DNA of 64,000 nucleotides from Thereva unica (Eukaryota > Arthropoda > Insecta > Diptera > Therevidae): the NCBI GenBank assembly GCA_949987705.1, contig OX465282.1, positions 124,950,310 to 125,014,309 on the forward strand, in the 5' to 3' direction. Shown here one piece after another: positions 11,770-23,420 of the stretch (positions are counted from its first letter, which is position 1; each line of letters opens with the position of its first letter). The notes under the pieces were generated by a model. It was not told the DNA's origin and made no database searches. It was given only the letters and a program-made list of their open reading frames with translations. A program made the position numbers and the translations under genes.

Positions 11770-14235
11770 CAAAAATTTGGTATAGAAGTTTTCAAACTCC
11801 GTGACACAAATAATTTGAAGGGTTCTGCGCACCTCGTTGCCCAATTTCATAAAATTTGTTCTATCATTTCCCCTCTTTTAACTTAAAAAGGCAACAAACG
11901 CAGAAAAAACTCAACAAAATAATTTGGGAAGGGATGTGCGCATGCCGGATGAATAAAGTTAAGTAATCTTTATATGTATTGAGCAGAGCTTTGAAATACA
12001 TGTAAAACTCCTGCTCAACAAAGGCAGTTTATCCATCGTAATAAGCATAATTTTACTATAATTATGCTAAATATTTCCCATCCCTAAATTTAAAATAAAT
12101 TAAAAGAATTTCTGGAAAAATTTCTTTTAAAGATATGAACATTTTCATTCATAAATTGAGTTCTCCGCAGCCTCAAGCAACACAACCTCCCCAGGCAGAA
12201 GCGCGCTTGCGACTGGCGGAAAATGTCAAAAATCTAGTATTCAAAGTGATAAAAACACAAATATCGTATTTTTTAGTAGAAATTACTACAAATTATTTCT
12301 GTGGCATTTGTGTAAAATATAAAAACCTTAAAATAAAAAAAATATATAAAAACGGGTGTTTTTCTGTCATAATTTGTAATTTTTTTAAATAATCATCGAA
12401 GTCCCAGAAAAATACACCTCCCTTTAGCAATACGCAGTCGCGACTGATTACATGGCAGCAAGTGATTTGATAGGAGGAGTTAAGTGAAGCTTTTGTCTGA
12501 ACTTTTTAACATTTTTAAGAGCTTAGCTGGGGAAGATGCGCGGGATGTCACGAGGTTTGAAAACGTCTATACTAACTTTGGAGGATGACATGCTCAGTGC
12601 TTAATGGTGGGTCCTCACGACAAGAACTTTTTTCCGTCGGACTTTCGATTCGGCTTCTGGGTATTATAAAAAGTCTGAATGAAGGCTGACTGGTTCCAGC
12701 GAATTTCCCTTGTTTAATAGATAAAATTTTACTGTCTTTATGACCAAAAGTCAATCTTACAATTAAATAAACACATCTGTCACTCTTTTTAAGCACTCAA
12801 AAATGTTTTATTAACATTCACATAACATTCATCAAAAAACCAATAGGTATATAATATTGAAAATAATTTATGATATTCTATTTTAATTCCGCTAACATTT
12901 GCGTGTATATTAATATTTAAAATATTTTTCTTATTTTTTTGCAATTCCATTTGAGCAAAAAAAAAAAAATGAAATATATACTGAATTCCGCATGAAAATT
13001 CTTGTTTACATTAATTTTTACACACAAATCAGTGGGAGATTTTTTTCTTCAATCCCGTGTAGTATATATCAGAGAATTTCACATTTCCACCCCCTCTAAC
13101 AGTTCAACAGCATATCATCATCATCATCATACGTATGACAAGATCCTAAAATAAATCCTAATCTTGCTGAAGATATATACATAGGTGTATTCACTAGGGA
13201 ATCCAATTGATCTTGAAATTTGAATGAATCCTGACGTAGTTTTTCTCAAATTTATACATCCACACATGTATATACATTAAAAAAAAAGTAAATATATTAT
13301 AAAATAACATATAGAATACAACACCCGGGCCGATATAGCATGTTGGCAAAACTTCTCAACTCAGTTTTATTTACAAATCTAAAAATTTCTCAAATTCTAA
13401 ATATAAAATACCGAGAAAGATAATTTCAAAATCACACACAATCTTCACTCTTTTCCGTTTATATAATTCGTTTCAGTACGCTTCAGCATCTGTAACAACA
13501 ACAAATTTAAACATATTCTGATATTTTTGGGGAAATAGTAAAGCGATAAAAACACACAAAATACATATTATTATATATACTGCAGTAAATTCATTGCACT
13601 ATAAATGAATGGTAATTGCTTTAAGGCCCTATTTATGTTAGCATAAATGTGCAATTAGTAGCAGCCATTGGTGTTGGGGACAGAATCGATCCCGGCGGGT
13701 AAATTACTTTAATTTAGTGCAGCGCTTAATAAATTAGGATAAATCTGTTAACAGCCTGTTATCTCAGTTAAGCCATTATATATTATATACATAGCAGCAG
13801 TTTGTGACAAATTTTCCCACGGGTAAAGAACACCTATTGTATATTATGATATGAAGTTCTGATAAGTAGCTGTAAGGTAAATTGTTAAGGTTACACAATG
13901 CCATTGAAAATTTAAGAGATAATTAGTGATAAAGATTCTTCATAAACGGATGTCAAGGATGAATTGTACCGGAAAAAAATGATTGCGATGAATTTTAAAT
14001 GATTGTTGTAATTACAGAAATAATATTTGAGAATACCTCATACAATTTTTGATCGAGTTGCATGTCGGTCTACCATAACCACAAACATTATAAATTCCCT
14101 CATTTATGTATGTAAGCCTTTTTTTTATTTTTTTATAAAAATGCACACCTAATTAGTTCATTAATAAATAATAGTTAAAACCATTAAACGCTTGGATACT
14201 ACAGAACTGCCACACGAAGTATAATTGATCATTAA
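11770..14235. other. Unassigned AT-rich DNA with a short (CAT)n tract
   Basis: No supported gene. A CAT trinucleotide run lies at about 13112-13130. The A/T-rich sequence contains only short frames without family resemblance. Confidence 0.45.
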
Positions 14236-14239
14236 AAGC

Positions 14240-14840
14240 CGTTAATTGTTGGTCTCATATTATATAGGTAGGAAAGTTGCTTCCTACCTTACACCAATCT
14301 ATAAATCTTGTGATAAGCACTCGTTGGACAACGACCGAGGCATTGCCATCATATCATTAATCCTTAAGCTATTTGAAAAACATGTGTATGACAGGATTGC
14401 TCCTCTAATCGACCTAAATCTTATGAATAACAACAATGTTTCAGAAAAGGGCGTTCGACAAACTGTAAACCTTATGGTCCTAGTCTCCGAACTGCTATGT
14501 GATATAAAAAAGACAATAAAATCGATGCTGTGTACGCTGACTTTAGGCAGGCCTTTGATCGAGTGGACCACGATATTTTAATTGGGAAATTAATCGGAAG
14601 AACACAGGTTATCCGATTCCAAAGATTTCTATATAATGAAATCGAAGTAACTTTTTTTTAATATTTTCATCTTCGGCTCATCTAAAAAATTAGTAAATAC
14701 TCCACATATCTTTTACGCGGTCCCAAACTGATGTGTCCTTCTTGCAGTCTTAACTCAATGGCGCACCAAAAATAAATTGCAACTTAGCAACAACAAATGT
14801 CATGGAATTACCTTCTTTCGTAGAAGAAATAGCCAGTAGC
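14240..14840 (+). pseudogene. LINE reverse-transcriptase relic with internal deletion
   Basis: The first part reads SYLTPIYKS, NDRGIAIISLILKLFEKHVY and DRIAPLIDLNL. After a frameshift comes AVYADFRQAFDRVDHDIL, the palm motif A region of non-LTR RTs (DFxxAFDxVxH). Near 14755-14825 a further piece reads WRTKNKLQLSNNKCHGITFF, matching the region after the RT catalytic box (KCxxIxFxR). The catalytic xxDD block between them is missing, so the copy is deleted and dead. It differs from the 20.2-kb LINE family. Confidence 0.7.
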
Positions 14841-14899
14841 AGTGCTATTATCTCAACGACATGATATTAAATCAGGTGGATCATATCGTTCATCTAGAT

Positions 14900-14970
14900 C
14901 AGTGATCGGCAAACTGCGGCACGCGAGCCTCATGTGGCTCTTTGGCCCGCTAAGCGAAGCTCTTCCAGAA
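14900..14970 (+). repeat. Solo hAT terminal sequence
   Basis: CAGTGATCGGCAAACTGCGG and the following AGCC.CATGTGGCTCTTTGG match the right terminal region (inverse) of the complete hAT at 57563-58522 for about 60 bp. The 8 bases before it are ATCTAGAT. I did not find a partner end with the same 8-bp flank, so the element is truncated or strongly diverged. Confidence 0.6.
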
Positions 14971-14979
14971 AATACCATG

Positions 14980-16770
14980 GGTCATGCACTGAAGTCGGTT
15001 TTCGGCCGAATAACCCTGGCTCTTGAACTTGGATTTGACTGCATTGCTAGACATGAAAAATGCCTGTCTGGAAAACGCTGGCGCTGGCAGGCGGAAGCTT
15101 TCTTGCATGTTAATTGATGGGTAAAATACTAAAGTTCACACAACCGACTCTAATCTATATAATAATCCATATGTGTACAAGACAACGTCATGGTCTTTGT
15201 CAGGTTGGAAATCTTCCCATTCCTCTCTGGTAGGGATCTGGATATAAAGATCACTGCCAAAATTTAATTTTACAACCTACCTGATATCATTTCCTGTGGT
15301 ATAGAGCTCAGTATATTACTGTGCGCATAGGTCTTCTAGACCCAGCAACCCGCTTCATGCAGCGAGAGGATGGTACATGACGCCCGATACTACATTGTCA
15401 ACCGTTGCAACTGAGTTTGTAGAATTGTAGAAGCTAACTCCGTCTCAACCTCAATGATTATAAGTTCATCCAAGCGCTCACTGAGCTCTTCATCAGAGTT
15501 AGCCTCTTCGTTAGATGAAGCCGTTTTGAAATCTTTATCCTTGTCTGACTTGGCCCAAAATGGAGTTTGTAGTCAACTCTTTTGAGCCACTTTAGGTACT
15601 CATCGTTGATTAGCAGTAAAATGTTTCTACTATTTTGCTGGGGTTCGTCGGCATGGAGTACCTTCCACTTGTCCATAGGGATGTTCCTGATGTGGCGCCA
15701 AAGATATTCGAGCAATTTGCCACATCATGAACTCCCTGACCATCTCTGATATTTTGGCCTCGATGTCAGCTGGCAGGCTCTGGAGTCTGCCGGTACTAGA
15801 ATTGGTTTCGGTTAGTGCCATTAGAAGGGGGTTCTTCACTACTGCGCTTATTGGCCTGTTACCCACTCGTTGAGCCAGATTGTTGGGCTTCTGAAATATA
15901 AGCTTAAGGACTATGGTTGGTTTTAGGAACTTTTTCCTTTTTAGTCATTATTATTATTCCCCGGGATCTCTCCCTTTTAGTGAGGGAGGTTACCGCTCCT
16001 GCTGTCTCCTTCTGGAGCGCTTTCCACTCCTCAACGATTGCTGGGGATTTTGCTTTGTTGGCTTTGTCGTTCTCCGAGATGGTACTGGCGGCCTCATTCT
16101 CAGAAATTCTGCTGGGCACGAAGAGGGCGCGATTTTACCTGCGGACGGACACTCGTGATCTCTGTTTTTCAAATGTGCAGGCAGGCCTGTGGTTAGATTC
16201 CCAGACTTTGAAGTACTGTGGTTGGTATTCGTAAAGTCAAAGCTGGCGATTGCCCCACTTGGATCAACTGAGACTCACCTGAGGGGGAAACGTACCTACA
16301 TATTATCATTTTTGTTCATGTTGTTCCCACGAGTAAAGCCGACAATGAAGTTCGCCTTGGAAGTACCGCGTACCCTAGTAAGGCATTTGCACAAACCGAC
16401 CTTATTCGGGTATCCACCAAGGCGCCCCTAAACAATAATAGAATAGAAGCGAATTGAGTGAGAGCAAAATTAATTCAAAAAGTGTGTCATTATCATGCCT
16501 TGGCCTTGATACGGGACGTGGGAAACTTGAAGTACTGAAGTTTCTGTTGATCAAGATAAAATTGAATGATATAGTTCGACTTACGCGACATACGAAATTA
16601 CTTAGGAAATAACAATAACGGATCGAGTATGCTAGAAACGAGCCAGCCAACAGATTCTTTATGGTCTTTAATAGTCCTAGCTCTTGTTTTACTTCTTCAC
16701 TAAACAAGGCATCCTAAAAAAGAAAACTTAGTTCTTAAAAATGAGTCAAAAAGATAAAATCATTCTGCTT
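14980..16770. other. Unassigned DNA with broken minus-strand frames
   Basis: Minus-strand translation of about 15420-16120 shows charged, disordered-looking pieces (KSDKDKDFKTASSNEEANSD, DEELSERLDELIIIEVETEL) interrupted by stops and frame changes. It could be a decayed LINE ORF1 or gag, but no domain is recognisable, so no function is assigned. Confidence 0.3.
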
Positions 16771-16776
16771 TGTGCT

Positions 16777-16821
16777 ATAAGCGCCCCTTTGAAGGTCGTG
16801 CCCCCAGTTTGGAAACCGCTG
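16777..16821 (-). repeat. Possible lone hAT-like terminus
   Basis: On the minus strand the sequence begins CAGCGGTTTCCAAACTGGGG and continues GGCACGACC. This resembles the CAGNGGTTxxCAAACT ends of many hAT elements. The matching opposite end and 8-bp duplication were not found. Confidence 0.35.
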
Positions 16822-17334
16822 CTCTAAGGACTGTTGTACTGATCTGTATTTTTGTGTTGAAGTATGACTTGTTTGGCTAGATAAATAACTAAATATCAAA
16901 CTTGTCTTATGGTTCCTTGCATTCAAGAAAGGTGGTTTGAAGCAAACTCATAAGCAGATGCCCATAAAATTATATAATAATACACTGTATTGTATTATCT
17001 AATACAGTTGTAAATCTAGTAAGGTATGTAGGTTCGTTAGTTCGTTAAGTATGTAGATTCGTCAGTTCGTTTTACGGCTTTTTTTGCTGTCCCGTCAGTT
17101 TTGCTGATTTGAGTACATCTTTTCAATAATGTCAAAGAATGGACGGAACTGAGAGAACTGAACGATAAACTGTCTGATATGCGTCGTTTATCGGAGCAAA
17201 AGAGGGTCCAGAAGTTCAGGTCTAAGTGAAAATAGTTCAAAACTCCACAGTTGATCGCTCAGAAATGACGTCACACGTCATAAACTGCGCAGTTAAACTG
17301 AAAGTATGTGGGTCGCTTAAAAGATTCCCAACTT

Positions 17335-17520
17335 TTGCATCTATGATATCCTTATATATAGACGGTTCAAGTCTGTATTGTCTCATTCACCGACAGTTTT
17401 TCTTCATAGAAGAACGCGTGGAAGTTTGTATCTCCAAACCAACCATAAATTCCTCTACCATAATTATCTATTCCGACAGTCAAGCTGCTCTAAAGGCACG
17501 AAGCCGAATCAAAGACTGAG
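17335..17520 (+). pseudogene. LINE RNase H scrap
   Basis: LYIDGSS (near 17350) and, after a gap, TIIIYSDSQAALKARSRIKD match the first two conserved blocks of the RNase H domain in R1/LOA/I-type LINE ORF2 proteins (xxTDGSK; IxSDSQAALxAL). The stop follows immediately. It is about 60 codons long and isolated, so it is a relic. Confidence 0.6.
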
Positions 17521-19024
17521 ATAGAAATCCAAAAATGGTGCAGGCTCAATATTTATTATATTAGACCCGATTTGTTGCATAACATTTCATAATGATAGAC
17601 ACTTAGATCAGAGGTTCATAAACTATTTCCAGAGACTTAATGTGACCTCGGAGTAATACGTTATTACGAGCGTCACATAACAATCATTATATATTGCAGT
17701 ATCCGCCTCAGTCCTATTCTTCAGCAAATTAAAAAAGATTGAACAAGTTTTATTTTGATTCTTTAAAAATTATGATTCGATATATTAAACTAAACATGCA
17801 ATGTTAGACTATATTTAAACTTAAATGTCCAACAATTTCAATTAAGCACATTAGCAGGAAAAATACCTGCCCCTTTTATTTTATTGATTTTTATTGTTCC
17901 TGCGACTCATAATATATCTTTCGATTCCTCTAATACCAATCGGGGTCTACATACACGATAGATTAAATATTAAACATTAAATTGGAAATACAAGACAGCA
18001 ATTTAACTTTTAAAGTAAACCAACTACGATTCAATTTAAACATAACATTGAATTCTCGAACAAATACGAGTTTTGATAATATTGTTAATTTGCTGATATT
18101 AATGACGAAGACATTAGTTTTGCAATTCAAGAAACTAAAGGACGTCTATTAAATAAAGTGATGGATATTCAACGAGCTTGGATATAGTAGGTATTGATTC
18201 TTTGAAGGAGTTTTAAAGTGGGGAGACTTAGAAATGTTAGTATGAAAAGGCATTTGTGGCTAAACATCGTGGATGATCTGCGAAATTCATTATACGATTA
18301 ATCATTGGAAGAAAAAAAATTTCACTTAGCATTAACAGCATCATGAATAAAGATACGTAAAATCTGTTATATACGAACTTACTTCTATGTTAATTTCTGC
18401 TGCCATTTTATTTATTGAATGTTGATAATAATAGTTGTAGTATTACAAAAGTTGATGAAATAGAGATTTATTAGTATCACAAGGGTGAATAAAAACTGTT
18501 AAATGTCCAACGAAGAAAAGGAACTTAGCTCCGCTCTCGTTAATCATAACTTTTGAACTCTATAATGCTTTGCTTTTTTTATATCGATAACAGAGAATAA
18601 ATATTAGTTGCAGATATTTAAATGTTGTTGGCCGGTTCTAGCAAAATAAGCATCCTACGGTTGGATAGTCACCTACCTCATTCTGCTCACTTACTTACTC
18701 ATACTCACTTCGTCTTATCATAACCCTTTCACGTCAACAAACCCACTCGAAGCTACTATCCTTTGTCCCTCTTAATAAAATGCGTTTCTAGATTCCAAAG
18801 TAAACTTGAGATATTTCATGAGCTTTGGTTTGCACTCGGCCCTTTAGACTTAACGAAATTTTACGATTGTTAATATTTTTCATTCTACAAACGCAGCCAT
18901 TGTCAGTAAAGTATAAAAAGGCGATTGTGAAAGAAACTTACTCACAGTATATATCATTGTTTAGCTCACAAACTAAATTTGAGGGTTGCGGATTCCTGCG
19001 CAAACGTTCCGTTGGCAAAGACTC
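17521..19024. other. Unassigned AT-rich DNA
   Basis: No supported gene or clear repeat end was seen. A TATAAAAAGG string at about 18912 is an isolated TATA-like match. Confidence 0.45.
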
Positions 19025-19027
19025 TTA

Positions 19028-19360
19028 AGCTGGTGACATATCCAAGCCGTACATGCATTGCATTCAGAGGCTCCATGAAATCCGGCGAATTTCCTCTGAC
19101 ACAATATTACATGGTTGCGTTCCGTGCCGGCTTTCACACATAGCCCGAAAATCTAAGTAACGTGTTCATGTGTTTGTGTGCTTATGCTTGTGTATGCTAT
19201 CTCGAATGCGGCAATGCAGAAAAAGTTGAAAGTAGCCCGACCTTTGCGTGGCATGCCTTCCATTCACGGGATATTCCGTCAGCTCGCATATGAATACACA
19301 CACTTCTATATTATCTGTCAACGAATGCAATGCATGTACGGCTTGGATATGTCACCAGCT
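19028..19360. mobile_element. 333-bp Harbinger-type MITE with 38-bp perfect TIRs
   Basis: The left end AGCTGGTGACATATCCAAGC continues to 38 bp (ending TTGCATTC) and is repeated exactly in inverse at 19323-19360. TTA flanks both ends (19025-19027 and 19361-19363). The TWA duplication points to PIF/Harbinger. The interior is non-coding. Perfect TIRs imply a young insertion. It lies just upstream of the decayed gypsy integrase and does not interrupt it. Confidence 0.85.
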
Positions 19361-19499
19361 TTAATGGAATCGAATCGTTATATATGTATTTTTCACAACC
19401 CCGCAACCCGGTCCTCATATCAGTGTTAGTTAAAAAGATACAAGAACCTGGTGTAAAACTAGTACAGGTATTCATAGGCCATATACCATTTCCTTACGT

Positions 19500-20222
19500 A
19501 GGCTAGCGTTTAATCCCGAACAGAGCCTATCTCTTCCTGGTTTTCGTGCTAAAAGACGCGTCGTGACCAAGAAATACTTCTACCCATTGATCAATAAAGA
19601 CTGCAATGAGTGGTCTCGATCGGACCTTGGTTGCCAAAAGCCCAAAGTTTCATACCAAACCTCCATTTGAACCAAATAATTGATTTTACTATACCCATAT
19701 GGATCTCGTGGATACTCTTATAAATTAACGATAGTCGATAGATTCACGAAATGCCCTGACGAATTTCCAATTCGAGACCTCTTCGCTTCAATAGTGGCAA
19801 AAAGATACGTCACTCAACTCGTCCCACGATTCGGTATACCTCTTGAGATCACAAAAGATCAAGGTATACAGTTCGAATCGAAACTGTTCAGTGATGTGAC
19901 CAATTACTTGGGATGGTAGAACGGTTCCACAGGTAACTGAAAGCAACCTTAATGGCAAGAGACAACACTACTCATTGGGAGTGAAGACTTGCAGTTTGTC
20001 ATGTTAGATATCGGCACCGCAATGAAAACCGACTCACAATGCCCAACAGCCGAGCCCGCATACGATCAAAACTTGAGACGTCTAAATTCAATTTCCATCA
20101 CAACTGATGAACTGATGTTTAAAAGAATGTCTACGTGCAAGCAGCCTTGGAGGACGCCGACTACGTTTTCATACGAATAGACCATGTTAGAAATCCTTTC
20201 GAACCTCCATACGAGGGCCGGA
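19500..20222 (+). pseudogene. Ty3/gypsy integrase relic, split by a LINE
   Basis: In order on the plus strand: LPGFRAKRRVVTKKYF and WSRSDLGCQKPKVSY (zinc-binding HHCC region, 19530-19660); YSYKLTIVDRFTKCPDEFPI and VPRFGIPLEITKDQGIQFES (catalytic core, about 19700-19900); VERFHRQLKATLMAR; TAMKTDSQCPTAEPAYDQ; and ALEDADYVFIRIDHVRNPFE followed by PPYEG (C-terminal region near 20140-20217). Several frameshifts and stops are present. The order is that of a K02A2.6-like gypsy integrase. Homology stops near 20220 at the LINE 5' junction and resumes after its A tail. Confidence 0.8.
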
Positions 20223-22152
20223 TGAAGTAATGAAGAAGCAAGAACTTCTGGTCCTTGGTAAGCTCCATCAAGAAGAATTTCACTTCATCCAAAACTCCTT
20301 CATTCATCCACGATGAGGTGATAACAGACAGAAAATCCAAGGCCGATTTATTAGCATCTCTGTTTGCTTCCAATTCTTCTTTACCCCAAACTGATATGCT
20401 ACCCCCAGTTCTTGAGCACAGCGCTCATTTAATGCCCAGGGTTTTCTTCAGAACTCGCGAGGTGTACAGGTGCCTCAAGGAGCTCGATGTCAATAAATGC
20501 ACTGGACCCGACAATATACCCCCTCTCGTCTTAAAACAATGCACATCACCTTTGGCTAAACCTCTGCGCAAACTTTTTGCTCTATCATACTCCTCCGGAG
20601 TTTACCCAGACTCCTGGAAACTTGCCCATGTCCAGCCAATACCGAAAAAAGGTAACTCCAGCCTTCCCTCCAACTACCGTCCAATAGCAATTACTTCTAT
20701 TATCTCCAAAACCATGGAGACGATAATTAACAAAAAGCTAATGGGATACCTAGAATCCAACCAACTTATCAACGACAAACAATACGGCTTTCGACAAAAA
20801 AGGTCCACTGGTGATCTTTTAGTTTGCCTTACAGAACACCTCAACCGAAGTTTGCATGGATCTGGTGAATCTAGTTTGGTTGCTTTAGATATCTCTAAGG
20901 CTTTTGATAGAGTATGGCACTCAGCCGTGTTAGCTAAACTCAAAGCTATTGGAATTGACTCGCTTCTGTATAAGTGGGTTGAAAGTTTCCTTTCCGGCCG
21001 TTCAATTAAGGTAGTATTGGATGGCGTCAAATCTGAATCTCACCCCATTTCTGCGGGGGTCCCCCAGGGTTCAATTTTATCACCGGCCCTATTTCTCATC
21101 TTTATAAATGACCTACTTTCAATCCCCTCCAACCCACTTCTCAGCTTCGCTGACGACGGTACTTTACGTTACTCGTACAGCTACGATACAAGACAGACTC
21201 ATGCCAGATCCTGTCTTGATGATCGGGAAATTATGTCCATCTCTGTTAATAACGACATTGAACTCATTCTAGAGTGGGGAAAGAACAATCGTGTTGATTT
21301 CAACCCCGACAAAACCAAGCACTGTCTTATTTCAAAGAAAAAGATCAACACCTCACCATCCTTGAAAGTGGATGACGTGGTACTAAAGGCCGACCCATCC
21401 CTACACATTCTAGGTGTGACATTAGCCAAAGACTTGCGATGGAATGACCACATATTCCAAATCGCAAAACAAGGATCCCAGTACTTGGGATTTCTTAAGA
21501 GGTGCAAGTTCCTCCTCCAGCCATCGGCCCGTGCTGTTATTTATAAATCCTACATTCGGCCTCTTCTCGAATATAACTCCATCGTTTGGGGCGGCGCTCC
21601 AATAACCACCTTAGCATGGTTAGATAAGGTCCAAAAAAGGGCCCTTAAGTTAATTAATGACGATACCGCTTGCTCCACCATCGACCCCTTGAGCCACCGT
21701 AGGAATGTAGCAGCACTGACCAAATTTTATCGCTACTATCATAGTGACTGTTCCTCCGAGCTAAACGCTCTCCTGCCTCCACGGCAATCCTATACCCGCA
21801 ACACCAGATTAGCCCACTCGTCTCACTCCCTCCACCTGCAACTCCCCCTTTCACGCACTCAACAAGATATGAATTCGTTTGTAAATAGAACAACTCGACT
21901 GTGGAATAATCTCTCGCAGTCAGTTTTTCCGAGCTCCTACAACATCCAAGAGTTCAAACGCAGGGTACATCACCACCTTCTTCAATACCCCCCCGTACCT
22001 TTATAATCCTTACCCTATTCCCCCTTCCTCCCTCCCGTACTAAGCTTACTGCTAGACATTGCACCATGACGTGACAAATGACATGACGGACTAGTAGTAC
22101 AAAGGGTGACTCCTGAGCTTAGCACTGCCACATAAAAAAAAAAAAAAAAAAA
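20223..22152 (+). mobile_element. 5'-truncated LINE with A19 tail, nested in gypsy integrase
   Basis: The unit consists of an open RT frame, a short 3' UTR (22007-22133) and a run of 19 A (22134-22152). The 5' junction is placed by loss of integrase homology at about 20220; the 3' junction is the end of the A tail, after which integrase coding resumes. No endonuclease domain is present, as usual for truncation during target-primed reverse transcription. A clean target duplication was not resolved. An older, deleted copy lies at 11.2 kb. Confidence 0.85.
20234..22006 (+). CDS. LINE ORF2 reverse transcriptase, N-terminally truncated
   Basis: An uninterrupted frame of about 590 codons starts just after a stop at 20231-20233. 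No ATG marks a true start; it is the truncated middle of ORF2 (KNFWSLVSSIKKNF is the linker normally between endonuclease and RT). RT blocks in order: LKELDVNKCTGPDNIPP, YRPIAITSIISKTME, KQYGFRQKRSTGD, VALDISKAFDRVWH (motif A), SAGVPQGSILSPALF (motif B), and FADDGTL at 21146-21157 (catalytic motif C, both Asp present). A thumb and C-terminal region follow, with HILGVTLAKDLRWNDHI and TRLWNNLSQSVFPSSYN. There is no RNase H. The frame stays intact, so the copy is recent, but lacking endonuclease it cannot mobilise itself. Probably Jockey/CR1-like; clade uncertain. Confidence 0.85.
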   Translation, partial: RSKNFWSLVSSIKKNFTSSKTPSFIHDEVITDRKSKADLLASLFASNSSLPQTDMLPPVLEHSAHLMPRVFFRTREVYRCLKELDVNKCTGPDNIPPLVLKQCTSPLAKPLRKLFALSYSSGVYPDSWKLAHVQPIPKKGNSSLPSNYRPIAITSIISKTMETIINKKLMGYLESNQLINDKQYGFRQKRSTGDLLVCLTEHLNRSLHGSGESSLVALDISKAFDRVWHSAVLAKLKAIGIDSLLYKWVESFLSGRSIKVVLDGVKSESHPISAGVPQGSILSPALFLIFINDLLSIPSNPLLSFADDGTLRYSYSYDTRQTHARSCLDDREIMSISVNNDIELILEWGKNNRVDFNPDKTKHCLISKKKINTSPSLKVDDVVLKADPSLHILGVTLAKDLRWNDHIFQIAKQGSQYLGFLKRCKFLLQPSARAVIYKSYIRPLLEYNSIVWGGAPITTLAWLDKVQKRALKLINDDTACSTIDPLSHRRNVAALTKFYRYYHSDCSSELNALLPPRQSYTRNTRLAHSSHSLHLQLPLSRTQQDMNSFVNRTTRLWNNLSQSVFPSSYNIQEFKRRVHHHLLQYPPVPL

Positions 22153-22240
22153 TCAAACGATTACGGCGTCGTTATATTGAATTACACAACCAGGTTGATA
22201 TCTATCGAGAGGCTAAGGTCAGCGTTCGGCTGCGATCTGT
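22153..22240 (+). pseudogene. Continuation of the split gypsy integrase
   Basis: Directly after the A tail the plus strand reads SNDYGVVILNYTTRLISIER then LRSAFG. This matches the extreme C-terminus of gypsy integrases (xxLxINGxxxxVSIDRLKPA). It follows PPYEG at 20217 in the expected protein order, with only a few residues missing. Confidence 0.75.
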
Positions 22241-22389
22241 CTAAAGCGACAACGTTTCGTTAATGCAACGCTGAGGGGAGTAAATGGCGATCGTGCGCCG
22301 TCCTCTAGGGTTTCTTTGGACACCCTTGAGACAGCCTTCACGTCGTGTTTAAAACTAGCATGAATACAGAGACAATTGTTGGCAAAGGC

Positions 22390-22570
22390 ACCACCGTGGA
22401 TTTAACGATCGACACCCAACCTGAAGACTACTGGAAGATAAATGATGATAGACAACATAATTGTCAACTTAAAACGGCGGTTTAAAAGCCTCTCATTGGC
22501 ATTGGAATGCATTAGACGCCTTTCTGAAATTAAATATAGAGAATGAAGATGTTTTATCTCACTGAAATAC
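22390..22570 (+). pseudogene. Possible hAT transposase scrap
   Basis: PEDYWKI in one frame and IDNIIVNLKRRFKSLSLALE in another resemble the 'xxYWRxxxFxxxLDxxIxxLxxRF' segment of hAT/ZMYM-like transposases. It is only about 50 residues with a frameshift, so the assignment is tentative. Confidence 0.3.
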
Positions 22571-22841
22571 CGCACTGAATCCCGTATGAAACATATTAGG
22601 AAGGATTTCTGCCCTAAGGTAAGCAAACTGCTTCAGGCATCGTTATCGCTCCCAATAAGCTCCGACAGTACTTATTTTAAATTGCTTTAGGCTTTCAACT
22701 TTACTCCAGAGATCAGAGACCCAAGGAAAACTCCCTACGCCAAGACCAGTCTGTCAGGGGTAATAGGAGTCTAGAAGGTGTTAAGAAGGTGATGGACTTA
22801 GCCTTTGAGCTCCTGGACGTTGTAGGAGGAGTTCACACTAA

Positions 22842-23046
22842 AGCGGGATTTTCACTTAGCTAGCTACCAGCGCTGGTTGTATTGCTGGTGGGTTGTACCC
22901 AGCAGCTGGCAGCCATCCGGAATTTCTGATTACTCTCGAGCTTGTTGAGCCAGCCCTTGGTAAGGTTGATCACTAGGCAGATAATGACCTGGGAGCCAGC
23001 GGAAGATACAATCAGCGCTGGTAGCCAGCTAAGTGGAACCCCCACT
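22842..23046. mobile_element. 205-bp Harbinger-type MITE (TAA duplication)
   Basis: The ends AGCGGGATTTTCACTTAGCT (left) and, in inverse, AGTGGGGGTTCCACTTAGCT (right) continue into GCTACCAGCGCTGRTTGTAT, giving about 40-bp TIRs with a few mismatches. TAA lies outside both ends (22839-22841 and 23047-23049). The interior is non-coding. Confidence 0.75.
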
Positions 23047-23341
23047 TAAAGAGTAGAAATTTTCACGAAGTCCACGGGCCTCCGAATTCGCAAATTCGAT
23101 ATTTTCAATAGCAGCCGGCTAAGCCAGAGATCCAAACGTCGGGCTTAGCGGAAGGCAGCCTCGACGTAGTGTTATGCCTCCTGAAATAACTGAATCCCGA
23201 TAACCAGGCGGCAAAAACATTGTCGCCGGCAGTACCAGACAAGGAGATATACGTCCGGCTTGGTGAAGACCGAACTTTGATACCCTATTATTAACCGGCT
23301 AAGTCGACGAAACCCTGTATTAGAGCTACCTAGTATTTATA

Positions 23342-23420
23342 ATCAGTCCTATTAGGAACTCCGTTGGAATTTTATGAATGAAAGTATGAAAATTCCTGCG
23401 GAACTTAGAATAGGCCTGAT
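23342..23420. repeat. Imperfect 79-nt hairpin
   Basis: Arms ATCAG.CCTATT...CCG..GGAATTTT and their inverse pair in blocks of 5, 6, 3 and 8 bp with a bulge of about 7 nt, around a 15-nt loop. It may be a small foldback repeat; no RNA gene is claimed. Confidence 0.35.

Noticed and set aside
15913..16234. Overlapping plus-strand frames of 81 and 105 codons
   Set aside because: They are opposite a charged minus-strand relic and show no conserved motif in either frame.
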